A stretch of 64,000 nt of DNA from Paenibacillus dendritiformis (GCF_945605565.1 NZ_OX216966.1:5572001-5636000), one strand, 5' to 3'; positions 32,655 through 42,461 are shown, numbered from the stretch's first letter. The notes: a model not told the origin generated them from the sequence alone. Translations and numbers: made by a program.

Positions 32655-34424
32655 CTATATCCGATTGGCATAGGCCCGAATCTCGAAGCGGCCATCCGGC
32701 GTCGGCTTGGCGTCAATCTCCGTGGCAATCCGGACATAAAATTCAACCGTGTCTCCATGATGCAATACTTCACTGTACAGCAGACTATCGACGGGAATGA
32801 ACGGGCTCGACTTCCGGGACAGCTCGATCGCGACGCCATCCGGGAGCGACTCATTCACCGTCTTCAACGTCAGATTCGTAATCGAGTAGCCCAACTGGTT
32901 TTTGACGACGACCTTCTGATCCAGACTGGTCTGCCCGGCAATCAGCATATCGAAATCCAAGTATTTCAGAATCCCGCCGAACGTATCGGAATAATAATTC
33001 CCCGTCTCGTCCATGAACATCAAGCCGGAGTAGCTGCCGATGAACTTCGTCTCCCAAGACTCGGTCTCGCCCCAATAATCCTGATATTCGACGCGAAGCT
33101 TATTCTCCCGATTGAACACAATATCCCGCTCCGAGATCGACAGATTAATATCGACCGGAGAAGCGGCCAGGCGCGTGAACTCCCCATTGGCCGGAAAGTA
33201 AGGTTTATCATTCAGCAGCACCCTGTACTGAACTTTTCCCTTATCGGCATCATCCAAGCGGCCGGTTAACTTGTTGCCCGTCATCTTGAGCTCAATCGAT
33301 GCCTTTGTATTGAGAAGCGTTAGCGACAGGTCCTTCACCTTGACGTCGTCCAGAGCAGACCTCGCCAACAACCGCGTATGATCCAGCTTCACTTCCTCTT
33401 CGCGATGAATGCTATCGTCCAAATAATAGCCAATCCGAAGCTGGCTGCCCTTATTTTGGAAGTTAGCCTCTTTAATTTTTCCAAGCGCTTTGAAGCTCAT
33501 GCCCAACTCGCGCACCTTCGCCATATCGTCCACATTCACCGATTTCCATCGTCCATTTCGGAACACTTCCCACGTCACGCCGCCATCAAACGACAAAATA
33601 AACCTGCATCGGCCCTCATAAGCATGGACAGGAAGCTGATTGGCAATGATAGCCAGAAGACTGCCATGCAGTTCAAAATCGCTCGGCTGCACGACAAGCT
33701 GCTCAAACGGCAAAGCCTTCATATCGATGCGCAGGGGGATATCCCTATAAGTCTCGGTGAAAGACTTCACCTTGTTGCCCTCCGGCACATATGTCACGAT
33801 TTCGACTGTGGGAGAGAGCTGGGCTAGTTCCCCCCACGCCTCCGGCGGGATGATGGAGAGATCGGTCATGCCGTGTTGGGCGAATACTTGCGAAGATACC
33901 GGAGGGCTTATGACTTCCCATCCAGTGTCTCTGTATGTTCGATACCCGCCATTGTTTAATTGGATTAAACTCTTATTTGGAGTTATGCTTTCCGCATACC
34001 ACTCGTTGAAAGCTACATAATTTCCTACCGGAGTAATTTTATATTTCCCTGCTTCCAAGTTCGGGCATAGAAGATACCAGTTATTAGTCGCTGTAGTATT
34101 GTAGACGCCAACATCCTCATACTTTTCCCCATCCGACTTTTGCAGCTTTATTTGTTTACCAGCACTCCCCCCACTGTCCGAATAGCTGCCACCAACAGCC
34201 CACAAATTACAGTTTCTACTTATAGAAAAATCTATAAACGAATCATAATAAGTGGACATCCCAGCCGCATTGTAAGTACCTTGTTTACTTATGATACCAT
34301 CAAGCAACGCAGAAACATTGGATGCATAATTAGGGGTATCTACTGACGAGCATCTGAAGCCTGTAATATCAATTTTGACCTCATCTCCTAAATCCGGCAC
34401 ATTAGGTTTTGCATTACCTGCCAC
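32655..34424 (-). CDS. Chimeric tail fibre/baseplate protein
   Basis: A 589-aa protein. I start at the GTG at 34424, which has AAGGAG 8 bp upstream; the ATG-like start at 34487 does not. The N-terminal ~170 residues are encoded by AT-rich DNA like the genes upstream; the rest is GC-rich. The switch falls at the shared linker module (TYRDTGWEVISPP...FAQHGMTDLSIIP), suggesting module exchange. The C-terminal part has repeated beta-rich segments. Function inferred as receptor binding. Confidence 0.72.
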   Translation of the reverse strand: MAGNAKPNVPDLGDEVKIDITGFRCSSVDTPNYASNVSALLDGIISKQGTYNAAGMSTYYDSFIDFSISRNCNLWAVGGSYSDSGGSAGKQIKLQKSDGEKYEDVGVYNTTATNNWYLLCPNLEAGKYKITPVGNYVAFNEWYAESITPNKSLIQLNNGGYRTYRDTGWEVISPPVSSQVFAQHGMTDLSIIPPEAWGELAQLSPTVEIVTYVPEGNKVKSFTETYRDIPLRIDMKALPFEQLVVQPSDFELHGSLLAIIANQLPVHAYEGRCRFILSFDGGVTWEVFRNGRWKSVNVDDMAKVRELGMSFKALGKIKEANFQNKGSQLRIGYYLDDSIHREEEVKLDHTRLLARSALDDVKVKDLSLTLLNTKASIELKMTGNKLTGRLDDADKGKVQYRVLLNDKPYFPANGEFTRLAASPVDINLSISERDIVFNRENKLRVEYQDYWGETESWETKFIGSYSGLMFMDETGNYYSDTFGGILKYLDFDMLIAGQTSLDQKVVVKNQLGYSITNLTLKTVNESLPDGVAIELSRKSSPFIPVDSLLYSEVLHHGDTVEFYVRIATEIDAKPTPDGRFEIRAYANRI

Positions 34425-34449
34425 AAAATCAGCTCCTTTCAATAATTTC

Positions 34450-34485
34450 GCAAAATAAAAGAGACAGCCCTTTGATGACTGCCTC
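34450..34485 (-). terminator. Internal terminator in the fibre region
   Basis: GAGGCAG/CTGTCTC 7-bp stem then TTTTATTTT on the minus strand; touches the stop codon of the gene at 34484. Confidence 0.65.
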
Positions 34486-35548
34486 ACTTAATATTTAAAG
34501 TCCCTTTTGATAAATCCACCGTTACACCGTATAGATCTCCATCTTCAATTTTTTCTTTAAGTTTTGGTTTAAGCTCCTCTTGAACCTCCGCCTCTTCCTC
34601 CATTGTCCATGTCACCAATTCGAAATCTCCATCCAACTCATCCAACGGCGAGTAATTATGGCTGATTTCAAGTTCAGCTTCCGTCTTATCTGGATCGTCT
34701 GTATAATATAGGACATTGAAGCTGTCTCCAACCTCATCGTAAAAGGTGAATGGTTCGGTTTCTAAGGTGATGGTTGAATCTTCTTGCTCAGGATTATCGG
34801 TATATTCGATTATTTTTATCGTTTGATCATCAAACTCTTCAGCAAGGGTGAAGGGTTTGGTGACGATGTTAAAGGAGGCTTCAGGTTTATTTTGATTCTC
34901 TGTGTAATAACAGAGTTCAATTTCACCGTTAAATTTAGCCCAAGCGGACTCTGGAATTGAAGAAATATCCTCAATATTAATGCCATGTAATAAGTAATCT
35001 TCTTCAGTTGGAACTGAGTTTCCTAAAAGTTCCCATGATATACCATCATATTTATAATAACTACTATTATTTTTAATCAATATCTTTTGTTCATAAAGCA
35101 GCTCATAAAATGCTAACTCATATATCCCCCAAGAATTGCTTCCATACCTAGATTTAACTCTAATTCTAAACTGCATATATGATTTTATTACTTCTGGCAA
35201 GTAAAATTCTTCAACTTTATTAGGTGTAATAACGAAATCATTTACTTCATGAAGTACATCATAAGTTGCAAAATTATCATTGCTCCCATGTATTTCCCAT
35301 GATCTCACACTAAGGTAAGTTTTGTCTAAAATAATTGAATATTTCTTTACAAGGTGTTTAGTTGGAAACGATAAACCTAAGTGATCAGGGAAAGGAGGAT
35401 AAAAAATTGAACTTCTATACCCCGTATTAGGGTTGCCGTCAAACACACGGAAGGATTCGGAATCGCTTGTTTGTGCCTTTATTATTGACACGCCATCAAT
35501 GACCTGATTATTATTATTAAACTTAGGTGTTATATTAACATATTTCAT
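34484..35548 (-). CDS. Discoidin-like tail protein with acidic repeats
   Basis: A 354-aa protein. Residues ~20-150 resemble an F5/8C (discoidin) carbohydrate-binding domain (FDGNPNTGYRSS; SVRSWEIHGSNDNFATYDVL). The shared module follows (YKYDGISWELLG...LLHGINIEDISSIPESAW). Then come four acidic repeats of ~35 residues with the pattern F-D-x-x-I-x-x-x-Y-T-D-x-P (EYTDNPEQED, YYTDDPDKTE). AAAGGAGTGATGAA precedes the ATG. Encoded by AT-rich DNA. Confidence 0.72.
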   Translation of the reverse strand: MKYVNITPKFNNNNQVIDGVSIIKAQTSDSESFRVFDGNPNTGYRSSIFYPPFPDHLGLSFPTKHLVKKYSIILDKTYLSVRSWEIHGSNDNFATYDVLHEVNDFVITPNKVEEFYLPEVIKSYMQFRIRVKSRYGSNSWGIYELAFYELLYEQKILIKNNSSYYKYDGISWELLGNSVPTEEDYLLHGINIEDISSIPESAWAKFNGEIELCYYTENQNKPEASFNIVTKPFTLAEEFDDQTIKIIEYTDNPEQEDSTITLETEPFTFYDEVGDSFNVLYYTDDPDKTEAELEISHNYSPLDELDGDFELVTWTMEEEAEVQEELKPKLKEKIEDGDLYGVTVDLSKGTLNIK

Positions 35549-35575
35549 TTCATCACTCCTTTCTAAATAAAAGCA

Positions 35576-37255
35576 TCATTCAATTGACACTTTCTTGATA
35601 GGAATTTTTGACGTGTCGATTTTTTGCATGAACAACCTTCCATCTCCCAACACAGAAGACTCCATTTTAATAAATGATTTTTGAGCAAACTCTTCTTCAA
35701 AATCTATAGCAGTAGATTTGCCCATTCCATGATTAATAAAATTTTGTTCGTCTGCATTTGGGATATATTTAATTCCTACTGAATCAAGGACACTATGATA
35801 TGATCCGTCTTTAGATTTAATTAAAGACTTTCCTCCGATATTAGCCAGAATAATCTTATTCACTTCATATTTCTTCAAATCAATTTCATGCTCAAATATT
35901 TTTCCCTCATTTGCATTGCTTTCTTTATTGGATATTAGCCGCACCTTACCATAATTACTTTTAAGAGTTTTTTCCGTTATTTTATTCATTCCATATTTGG
36001 CAAAGTATCTTTCATTAATTATGGGAACATACGAAACCGTACTATCACCACTATACATCTTTAGTTCATTGATGCCCGTATACCCTGTATGGCCATTGTT
36101 GGCAGTCCAATTTAAGCGGTACATTTTAAAAGATTTTGGGTTGTAAATGAAGTAATCCTTATCTGTATTTATGGTAGTCCATGTTTGATCTTTTTGCGTA
36201 TCTAAAATATGCCACCTTTCTCCATCATTACTGCCTTCAAAAGTCCAATCTTTCGGCATAGTAGTAAGCACACTAGAGTTACCCATGCTTCGTAATACAT
36301 ATTTAAAAATAGGAATTGGTTGAACAAACTCATATCCCAAATATCCAACTCCGCCACTTCCACTTTTAGAGCAATAACCATCATTATCATCCGCTTGATT
36401 AAATGCGTACCAAACATCATATGAAGAACTCCATACGTCTTTAGCAAATGCGCGTCCACTAGGAACTGTATTTGATGTCATTTTAGGAATAGCTGTTAGC
36501 CTATCAATTTTATTCTCAAATGAGAGATACTTTCCTTTTGCAGTTTGAATTAAAAACTTGTTTTTTTTCCATGCAAATTCGCCATAATATACTCCAATCT
36601 CATCATAAGGAACCTTATAATCCGAATCATAGATAGGAGTACTCGTGATTATATTATTACTTTTATCCCAACTGCTATTGTTTGTACTGTATCCACTAGT
36701 GAACGCGCCATAACAGTTAGTCAGTTCAATAATTCCCCAATCAGTTCTTAGTAAATTTCTAGTCAGGCTAATGTTTATGCAATTGTATAATCTGAGTGAT
36801 CCACCACCGGGCAGAAAGACCGAATAATCATTTGACGGTATATTAGCCATTACAACATTATACATATTCCAATGAAATCCATAGTTGTTCAGATTATATT
36901 GTGTTAAAGCAGCGTTCATTGTGAAAAGTAGCTGTACAAATTCAAGTGTAAAAGTGTAACTGCCACCGGTATTATTGCCTGAATATAATCCTACGATTTG
37001 TTTCAAAGTCGTTCTAGCTTTATTCCCTAAAATAGTTACTCTACAATTTGAAAATCCATCCGATATATCTCGCCCAAACGTATACTCGCCATCTTCCAGT
37101 TTAATAAGACTGTTTTTATCCTTTGGTATGACTTGCAACAGTTTAGACAAAGTTTTATATGGTTTTGTAACACCATCTCCTGAAGCGTCATCTCCATTAA
37201 GAGCATCTACAACATATTTTTTATCATAAGTAAAATTATTCCATACTATCGCCAT
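35576..37255 (-). CDS. Beta-helix plus discoidin tail fibre protein
   Basis: A 559-aa protein. The N-terminus starts like a right-handed parallel beta-helix (VVDALNGDDASGDGVTKPYK). A discoidin-like domain (about 270-400; WTFEGSNDGERWHIL; GYTGINELKMYSG) follows, then two copies of the shared linker module (FAKYGMNKITEK; FINHGMGKSTAID) with EGKIFEHEIDLKKY and DGRLFMQKIDTSK endings. Start at the ATG at 37255 with GGTGAG upstream. Candidate glycan-binding fibre; very AT-rich. Confidence 0.72.
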   Translation of the reverse strand: MAIVWNNFTYDKKYVVDALNGDDASGDGVTKPYKTLSKLLQVIPKDKNSLIKLEDGEYTFGRDISDGFSNCRVTILGNKARTTLKQIVGLYSGNNTGGSYTFTLEFVQLLFTMNAALTQYNLNNYGFHWNMYNVVMANIPSNDYSVFLPGGGSLRLYNCINISLTRNLLRTDWGIIELTNCYGAFTSGYSTNNSSWDKSNNIITSTPIYDSDYKVPYDEIGVYYGEFAWKKNKFLIQTAKGKYLSFENKIDRLTAIPKMTSNTVPSGRAFAKDVWSSSYDVWYAFNQADDNDGYCSKSGSGGVGYLGYEFVQPIPIFKYVLRSMGNSSVLTTMPKDWTFEGSNDGERWHILDTQKDQTWTTINTDKDYFIYNPKSFKMYRLNWTANNGHTGYTGINELKMYSGDSTVSYVPIINERYFAKYGMNKITEKTLKSNYGKVRLISNKESNANEGKIFEHEIDLKKYEVNKIILANIGGKSLIKSKDGSYHSVLDSVGIKYIPNADEQNFINHGMGKSTAIDFEEEFAQKSFIKMESSVLGDGRLFMQKIDTSKIPIKKVSIE

Positions 37256-37294
37256 GTTACTCACCATCCCATCTATATAAAGCCGTTATTCAAT

Positions 37295-37327
37295 ATAAAA
37301 AGAAGTAGAACCAATTCGATTCTACTT
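37295..37327 (-). terminator. Internal terminator in the fibre region
   Basis: Perfect 8-bp stem AAGTAGAA/TTCTACTT followed on the minus strand by CTTTTTATA. The stop codon of the gene at 37322 is inside the stem. Confidence 0.7.
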
Positions 37328-38602
37328 CACATCAATTCCATTAACATCAAAGTATTTCTTGTAATCTACCTTTACTTTGAACAGTCTGCCTTCACCCAGT
37401 ATAGAGGGTGTCATAGGAAAAGAAACAAGTTGTTCTTTTCTATCCAGCACAGATAAATCACTCATACCTTCATTCATAAAAGTGTTTTTTGAAGGTAAAG
37501 TTGTTGAAATTGGTCTCCAACCATTGTTGTATGTTTTATAAGTGTTGTTGTGAACAAAAATATTTCTAATATACTTTACTGCTAAAAGTAGTACAGGTCT
37601 AAAGCCTACTACACTTCTAGTGTCTTTCGGATTTTCATATGAAAGGCTGGCTCCTCTTACTGTGCGCATTTCTGAGTAATCATGCCAAGAACTACTTGTC
37701 CACGAGTTCATATCTTTGAAGTTCCAAACTCTATTGTCACCTGCACTAATTAAACCTTTTAAATTACTATTTACAATATATTCATCCCATTCATTATCTT
37801 TACCGATTCCAATTCCACCTTCTATCAACCTTATAGTGGCTAAACAATCTTTATCCAATAGAACAGGTAATCCACTGCCGCTTGCTACTCCAGCACTATT
37901 TAAGGTATTCCATGAAATTGAATGTTGTAAATTTCGATCAGCGATCAATTTCCATCTCCCAAGATGATCCTTATCGACACAGATGAAATAAAAATCACCA
38001 TTTGGTGTAGCAGATGATGTTGTAGGTGCAAGGAAATCCGATGTTTCTTTGCCTAGCCCAGAAAACGTACCAAAGGAGTTAGGTGCTGCTTTGTAATGGC
38101 ATCTAATTTTTTTTCCTATTCTTAATTTTGCAATATCATTAACTTCATCAAAATGGAGTAGTTGTCCGTTATCATCAATGTCTATCGCATCAAATCTAAA
38201 ATCAAATCCAGCAGAATCAGTTGGCTTATTTACTACAGCGACCTCCACTGTATGCTGTTCGTATTTTAACCCTAGCTTTTCATATGATAGTATTTGAGTT
38301 GTAAACGCTGGTGATCTTGCACTAAAATATTCCACAATATTTCCGTCAATTTTTATTTGAATTTTATCTGAATAAGTATTTGAATGTGCAAGAATTAATC
38401 TCATTTTTGTACCTACAAATGAAAAAATAAGTTTATTATGAGATTCTTTTGTGTATGAACCCGTAGCTGCCCCTAGGTAATGGTCGTTATGATTTACTTT
38501 TCCCCAACCTGCATCCGGAAAATAGGTAATTGCACCGTCACTATCATCATATCTCTTCCAACCGGTTTCTGGGTGCTTTATTTGCTCTCCAACTTTAGCC
38601 AT
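37322..38602 (-). CDS. Tail protein with lectin-like GFRPV module
   Basis: A 426-aa protein. An N-terminal beta-sandwich (about 20-150; FSFVGTKMRLILAHSNTYSD), then a domain (about 160-345) with YIVNSNLKG...W-rich...TVRGAS...VGFRPVLLL, an ending typical of C-type-lectin/formylglycine-enzyme-like modules used as variable receptor binders in phage tails. The shared linker follows (YKTYNNGWRPIS...FMNEGMSDLSVLD; GEGRLFKVKVDYKKY). No reverse transcriptase or template repeat is present. AT-rich. Confidence 0.72.
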   Translation of the reverse strand: MAKVGEQIKHPETGWKRYDDSDGAITYFPDAGWGKVNHNDHYLGAATGSYTKESHNKLIFSFVGTKMRLILAHSNTYSDKIQIKIDGNIVEYFSARSPAFTTQILSYEKLGLKYEQHTVEVAVVNKPTDSAGFDFRFDAIDIDDNGQLLHFDEVNDIAKLRIGKKIRCHYKAAPNSFGTFSGLGKETSDFLAPTTSSATPNGDFYFICVDKDHLGRWKLIADRNLQHSISWNTLNSAGVASGSGLPVLLDKDCLATIRLIEGGIGIGKDNEWDEYIVNSNLKGLISAGDNRVWNFKDMNSWTSSSWHDYSEMRTVRGASLSYENPKDTRSVVGFRPVLLLAVKYIRNIFVHNNTYKTYNNGWRPISTTLPSKNTFMNEGMSDLSVLDRKEQLVSFPMTPSILGEGRLFKVKVDYKKYFDVNGIDVK

Positions 38603-38621
38603 TTTATTCTTTACCTACCTT

Positions 38622-39333
38622 CTATCCTTTATATTCAAACACGGGACGGAAACCAGTAACTTTATCTGAACTTTTAGTAGAATAGTGATACGGATTTAAA
38701 AAAGGATCCTTATGCATGAGTGCTCCTCGTATAATTCGACGATCAGAATTAACTCCAGGCCACAGCGAATTAATCCCATTTACAGGTGTATCTTGACACC
38801 AAAAGAAAAGACTATTGTGGTTCCACACATGAATATCATTAGGTGTTATTCCCGTTCAGATTTGATAATCTTATATACTTGTCATATTCATTATTCGTTG
38901 GGAACGCGCCATAAATAGAGTGTCTATCATTTTCGTTTGGAATAATTTTATTTCCATCTTTATCTGCATAAGCAACGCCACCAGTAAGTGAGCGTATAGC
39001 TCCCGAAATATCACTGATACCATCCCAACCTTTCACAAATACCTTTGGTCTGCCTTGAATACATTTATGCTGATTTAACACATTCCAAGTGACAGAGACT
39101 TGTGTTACTCTATCAGCAATCAATAACCCTTTGTCTACTTTGATAAAATAGAAATTACCACTCGTTGTCGGGTTTTCAAGCGGCAGTTCCTCCCCGGGCG
39201 TATTTAAAGACATACTTGTAACACTTTGTGTAAAATTATTTGTATTATAAGACCAATAACAACAGATATAATCCCCAATCTCCATATCCTTTACATGTTT
39301 TCTCAATTGTCCCGTAGTCGCTGGAACCGGCAT
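38622..39333 (-). pseudogene. Frameshifted tail protein with lectin-like module
   Basis: Two frames, 39333-38839 and a downstream part ending at 38622, together give one protein parallel to the second half of the 37322 gene product. The first ends NNEYDKYIRLSNLNGNNT at a stop; one frame over, NDIHVWNHNSLFFW continues and finishes RRIIRGA...TGFRPVFEYKG. A single-base indel near 38839-38855 restores the reading. Start ATG at 39333 follows GAGGGATAAGG. Either a sequencing error, a decayed gene or on/off variation. Confidence 0.75.
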
Positions 39334-39335
39334 CC

Positions 39336-39920
39336 TTATCCCTCCACTCGTAACGAATCAATCCTCTTCATCTTCCCATTCGGTATTCTCTTCCTCAAAA
39401 GAACGCCCTCGTCTTTCCAAGACTCGTCCCTCTCGTACTTATAGCGATAGTGCTTTTTCAGCTCCAGCACGCCCTCGTCGGAGTTGACCCATTCGTTGGT
39501 GTATTTGGCTGTCTCGGTGAAGTCGTCTACGGTAAAGGCGGCGGCGTGCAGGGCGGGGATGAATTCGATTTTGAGCTGAGCGTATTTGGCAAAGGGGGCG
39601 CTGTCGAGATTGCCGGCCGTTGTGTCGATGGCTGCGTATTCGGTCCAGGTGATGCTGTCCGCAGAATATCGGATGTACAGCTTATAGTCTGCCGCACCCT
39701 TCACGTCTACGGTCTGTGTCATCCGTTGAAAGGCGGCGAACCGGTCCTGGATGACGATCGGCAGGGACTCCCAGGAGCCGGAGGGAGCGTAGACGATGTT
39801 TCCTTCGTCGTCTTTTTTGAGTTCCTTCAATTGCAGTTTGCCGTCTTTTATGGCGGTGTTCGTAAACGTGCCTGCTGCCAAGTCGACAGGAATGATCACT
39901 TCATGCGTTGCGTTTGTCAT
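39336..39920 (-). CDS. Tail baseplate/fibre protein
   Basis: A 194-aa protein. N-terminal strand segment (EVIIPVDLAAGTFTNTAIKDGKLQL) and a sandwich with IRYSADSITWTEYAAIDT, reminiscent of discoidin-like tail modules, then a basic C-terminal tail (HYRYKYERDESWKDEGVLLR). GAGGTGATTCG precedes the ATG. GC-rich again, marking the edge of the AT-rich cassette. No family certainty. Confidence 0.65.
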   Translation of the reverse strand: MTNATHEVIIPVDLAAGTFTNTAIKDGKLQLKELKKDDEGNIVYAPSGSWESLPIVIQDRFAAFQRMTQTVDVKGAADYKLYIRYSADSITWTEYAAIDTTAGNLDSAPFAKYAQLKIEFIPALHAAAFTVDDFTETAKYTNEWVNSDEGVLELKKHYRYKYERDESWKDEGVLLRKRIPNGKMKRIDSLRVEG

Positions 39921-39929
39921 CGAATCACC

Positions 39930-40541
39930 TCATCGTATCGTCCAATTGATTTGCCCGGCATGCTTCGCCTTCAGGGGCGCTTGCATCTCGTCCACCAGCA
40001 AGCCGTTTCTGCGAATGTGCAATGTGCCGTCCAGATCAATGTCTGACGTTATTTTAATCTGCATGAACGCCGCATCATTATAGGGAATCGAGAGAATGCA
40101 TTGAAAATCGATGTTGGCGTCGTGGAGCTGCATTTGTTTTTTGTAGCCGATATTGTACTGGGTAATCGAGTCGGAGAAGGCCCCTGCCTTCCCGCCCGCC
40201 GTGAACAGCTTGGCGTCGGAGACGGCGTTTTTGTACGTAATTATGTCGTTGTACAGGAAGGTCCGCCCGGTCAGCGGATAATCCCGCGAGGAGGCCGAGT
40301 AGGATAAGGACAGCCGATGGCCGTTCATCGTGAAGACGCCGTTGCCGACATCGAAGTAGATTTGCGAGCCTTCCCCGATCAATCCGAACCGGATCAGTTT
40401 GGTTTTGTCTATATGATAAAAGCTGTTTGCTTTTCGGTTGTCGAAGTTATATTCAGCGAGATGCGAGCCGTCGGCATATTCCGCCACCCAGATGAACGAC
40501 TGGGCGACAGGCGAACGCGTTATGTTCTTATGAAAAATCAT
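39930..40541 (-). CDS. Tail protein, function unknown
   Basis: A 203-aa beta-rich protein (FIWVAEYADGSHLAEYNFDN; RTFLYNDIITYKNAVSDAKL). Start at the ATG at 40541 because GGGAGGTTGCAC precedes it; the longer frame begins in non-homologous sequence. No recognised domain. Presumed structural from its position. Confidence 0.65.
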   Translation of the reverse strand: MIFHKNITRSPVAQSFIWVAEYADGSHLAEYNFDNRKANSFYHIDKTKLIRFGLIGEGSQIYFDVGNGVFTMNGHRLSLSYSASSRDYPLTGRTFLYNDIITYKNAVSDAKLFTAGGKAGAFSDSITQYNIGYKKQMQLHDANIDFQCILSIPYNDAAFMQIKITSDIDLDGTLHIRRNGLLVDEMQAPLKAKHAGQINWTIR

Positions 40542-40583
40542 GTGCAACCTCCCATTGTATTGTGAGATAAATATTTCCATATA

Positions 40584-40616
40584 GCAAAACAGACGGGACC
40601 CTATCGGCCCCGCCTG
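40584..40616 (-). terminator. Internal terminator in the tail cluster
   Basis: CAGGCGGG/CCCGTCTG 8-bp stem (extended by GCC/GGT), then TTTTGC on the minus strand. Follows the gene at 40656. Confidence 0.6.
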
Positions 40617-40655
40617 GATACATTGTCTTGGTGTAAATTATTGCTCTATTCAACG

Positions 40656-41198
40656 TTATACATAGCGATAGGATACGCGCAGCTTGAACTCTTGCCGGCC
40701 GCTCGACGCGTCCAGCGGAATTTTCGGCTGCACCGTCACGGTCACATAGTTGCCGGCGGCGTCCATCGGATTCCCGTTATTGTTGACCCCGAGAATCTCC
40801 TGGCTGGCCGGAGTCAGCGGAATCGACAGCGGGTTGCCCTCATGATCCTTTGTCGTCTTGCCCGTCGTTCCGATCGGCTTCATACGAATTTTGCCGACCG
40901 CCGATGTCTCCTCCTCGATATCGGTCTCGCCCAAGGTGTCCACCTGGACATGGAACCAGTTGTTTCGGACGGCTTCGACGTCGTTTTCAGGCGTATCGCC
41001 GGTACCCCCGCCCATGTCGCGCGTCGTGAACGTGCAGTCCTCCATCTTCGAGACGTCGGTCTCGCCGTTGCGGTTGTTCCAAATGTTGAACGTGCGCAGC
41101 GGCCCCAGATCTCCGGCATCAATAACGCCAAAATCAAACGGAGCCTCAATTTGGGCAGTATGCGTGTCGTTGAACCAGCTTACGATCGGTTTGGTCAT
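40656..41198 (-). CDS. Tail-associated protein, function unknown
   Basis: A 180-aa protein (start MTKPIVSWFNDTHTAQIEA; AAGAGG 7 bp upstream, so the longer frame to 41255 is not used). Text such as FGVIDAGDLGPLRTFNIWNN and NYVTVTVQPKIPLDAS suggests an Ig-like or jelly-roll sandwich used in baseplate attachment. No firm family. Confidence 0.65.
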   Translation of the reverse strand: MTKPIVSWFNDTHTAQIEAPFDFGVIDAGDLGPLRTFNIWNNRNGETDVSKMEDCTFTTRDMGGGTGDTPENDVEAVRNNWFHVQVDTLGETDIEEETSAVGKIRMKPIGTTGKTTKDHEGNPLSIPLTPASQEILGVNNNGNPMDAAGNYVTVTVQPKIPLDASSGRQEFKLRVSYRYV

Positions 41199-41223
41199 CT
41201 TTTTTCCTCTTTTCTCGTTATCG

Positions 41224-42378
41224 TTATATTTTGACGATGAGCTGCAGCGTGACATTCTGGATGTTCACGCCTTGCTTCACGACATGAAGCCGGAACATAT
41301 CGCCGGCATTCACGATCTTGTTATCGATGACGGCGCCGCGATCATCGACATGCTGATGGGCCTTGATGCGAACCGGATGGGACATAATCCCGCTCCAATT
41401 CGCCCCATCCAGCGATTTTTCCACCGTAATCTCGGTATCGGATTCGCCGGCTACCCCGCACAACGCTTCGACGCCGATCAGTTCTCCCCGAAAAGGGAAC
41501 CTCGCAATGACGCTCTGAACGCCCTGATATAAGGAATTCGGAAGGCAGAACACCATCACCCGGTCCTTCACTTCCAGCGGGATGCTTTTTAACTTCACAT
41601 GCTCGGCGACCGTCATCAGGCCGTCCGCATGCTCGCTCACCGGCTGAATGCTGCGGCCGAAGATGTCGATGAGCACCCATTCCTTGCCATCGAAGCGGTA
41701 GCGGTTGCCATCCTTGTACGTCTGCACGGTCCAGCCGATATGCGGATACGGATAGGTCGCGATCAGCTCCTTCATATCCGCCACGGGAGGCTTGAACACC
41801 AGGAGCGTCGACTTGTAAGCCAACAGCGCCTGCTCGGTAGCGAGCTTCGCCTCATCCGCGGCCTGGTTCGCCTGGTCGGCGGACCGATCGGCCGCATGAG
41901 CCGCCTCCTTCGCCATCGCCACGGCCTCTTTGACCTCCTCGATGGCCAGATTCGTCTCCTGCAGCCGCTGCAGCATCTCGTCAATCATGTCCTGCAGTGT
42001 CTTGACGACATCCGGATGCCGGCTGACCATCGCATAGATGCGGGAAGCCGGATAGAGGATCAGGCCTCTGCCCTTATACTTGCACAGCAGTGTCTTGCCT
42101 TCCTGAGATGGATGGAACTGAATCGTTCCGTTCGCATAGTTGACCACAAATTCATGCGGCGACAATGCCAGCTTCTTGTCGAATCGTTCAGGGTCGACCT
42201 CGGTCAACCCCTCGATGCGGACCTTGTCGGTCTGCGAAGGAATCTCTAGCAGCGTAATCTGGTTGTTAATGACGGGGAGCGAATCGATATGCTCCTTGTA
42301 CGGCTCCTCTGGCGTGCCTTCCCGCCAAATAATGGTCACCGGATCATGCAGTTCAAGCTGCGTCCGTAATTGGGCCAT
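41224..42378 (-). CDS. Baseplate upper-like protein with coiled coil
   Basis: A 384-aa protein. Residues ~1-115 are beta-rich, ~120-200 form a long Ala-rich coiled coil (EEVKEAVAMAKEAAHAADRS; ADEAKLATEQALLAYK). A short peptide-like YPYPHIGWTVQTYKDGNRYR segment and a C-terminal sandwich (about 290-384) follow. This arrangement resembles BppU-type connectors that trimerise and hold receptor-binding proteins. AGGAGGTG upstream of the ATG. Confidence 0.7.
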   Translation of the reverse strand: MAQLRTQLELHDPVTIIWREGTPEEPYKEHIDSLPVINNQITLLEIPSQTDKVRIEGLTEVDPERFDKKLALSPHEFVVNYANGTIQFHPSQEGKTLLCKYKGRGLILYPASRIYAMVSRHPDVVKTLQDMIDEMLQRLQETNLAIEEVKEAVAMAKEAAHAADRSADQANQAADEAKLATEQALLAYKSTLLVFKPPVADMKELIATYPYPHIGWTVQTYKDGNRYRFDGKEWVLIDIFGRSIQPVSEHADGLMTVAEHVKLKSIPLEVKDRVMVFCLPNSLYQGVQSVIARFPFRGELIGVEALCGVAGESDTEITVEKSLDGANWSGIMSHPVRIKAHQHVDDRGAVIDNKIVNAGDMFRLHVVKQGVNIQNVTLQLIVKI

Positions 42379-42433
42379 CCTATCACCTCCTTACTCTGTC
42401 GATGAATTCGAAATGCAAGCATACCTTGCAACC

Positions 42434-42461
42434 CAAAAACGCCTCTCATTGAAGAGAAGCG
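42434..42461 (-). terminator. Internal terminator after the PAAR-like gene
   Basis: CGCTTCTC/GAGAGGCG 8-bp stem (one G-T pair), then TTTTT on the minus strand. Confidence 0.65.

Noticed and set aside
37322..39333. Diversity-generating retroelement acting on the lectin-like modules
   Set aside because: No reverse transcriptase, template repeat or accessory gene was found in the window; variation by recombination is the simpler idea.
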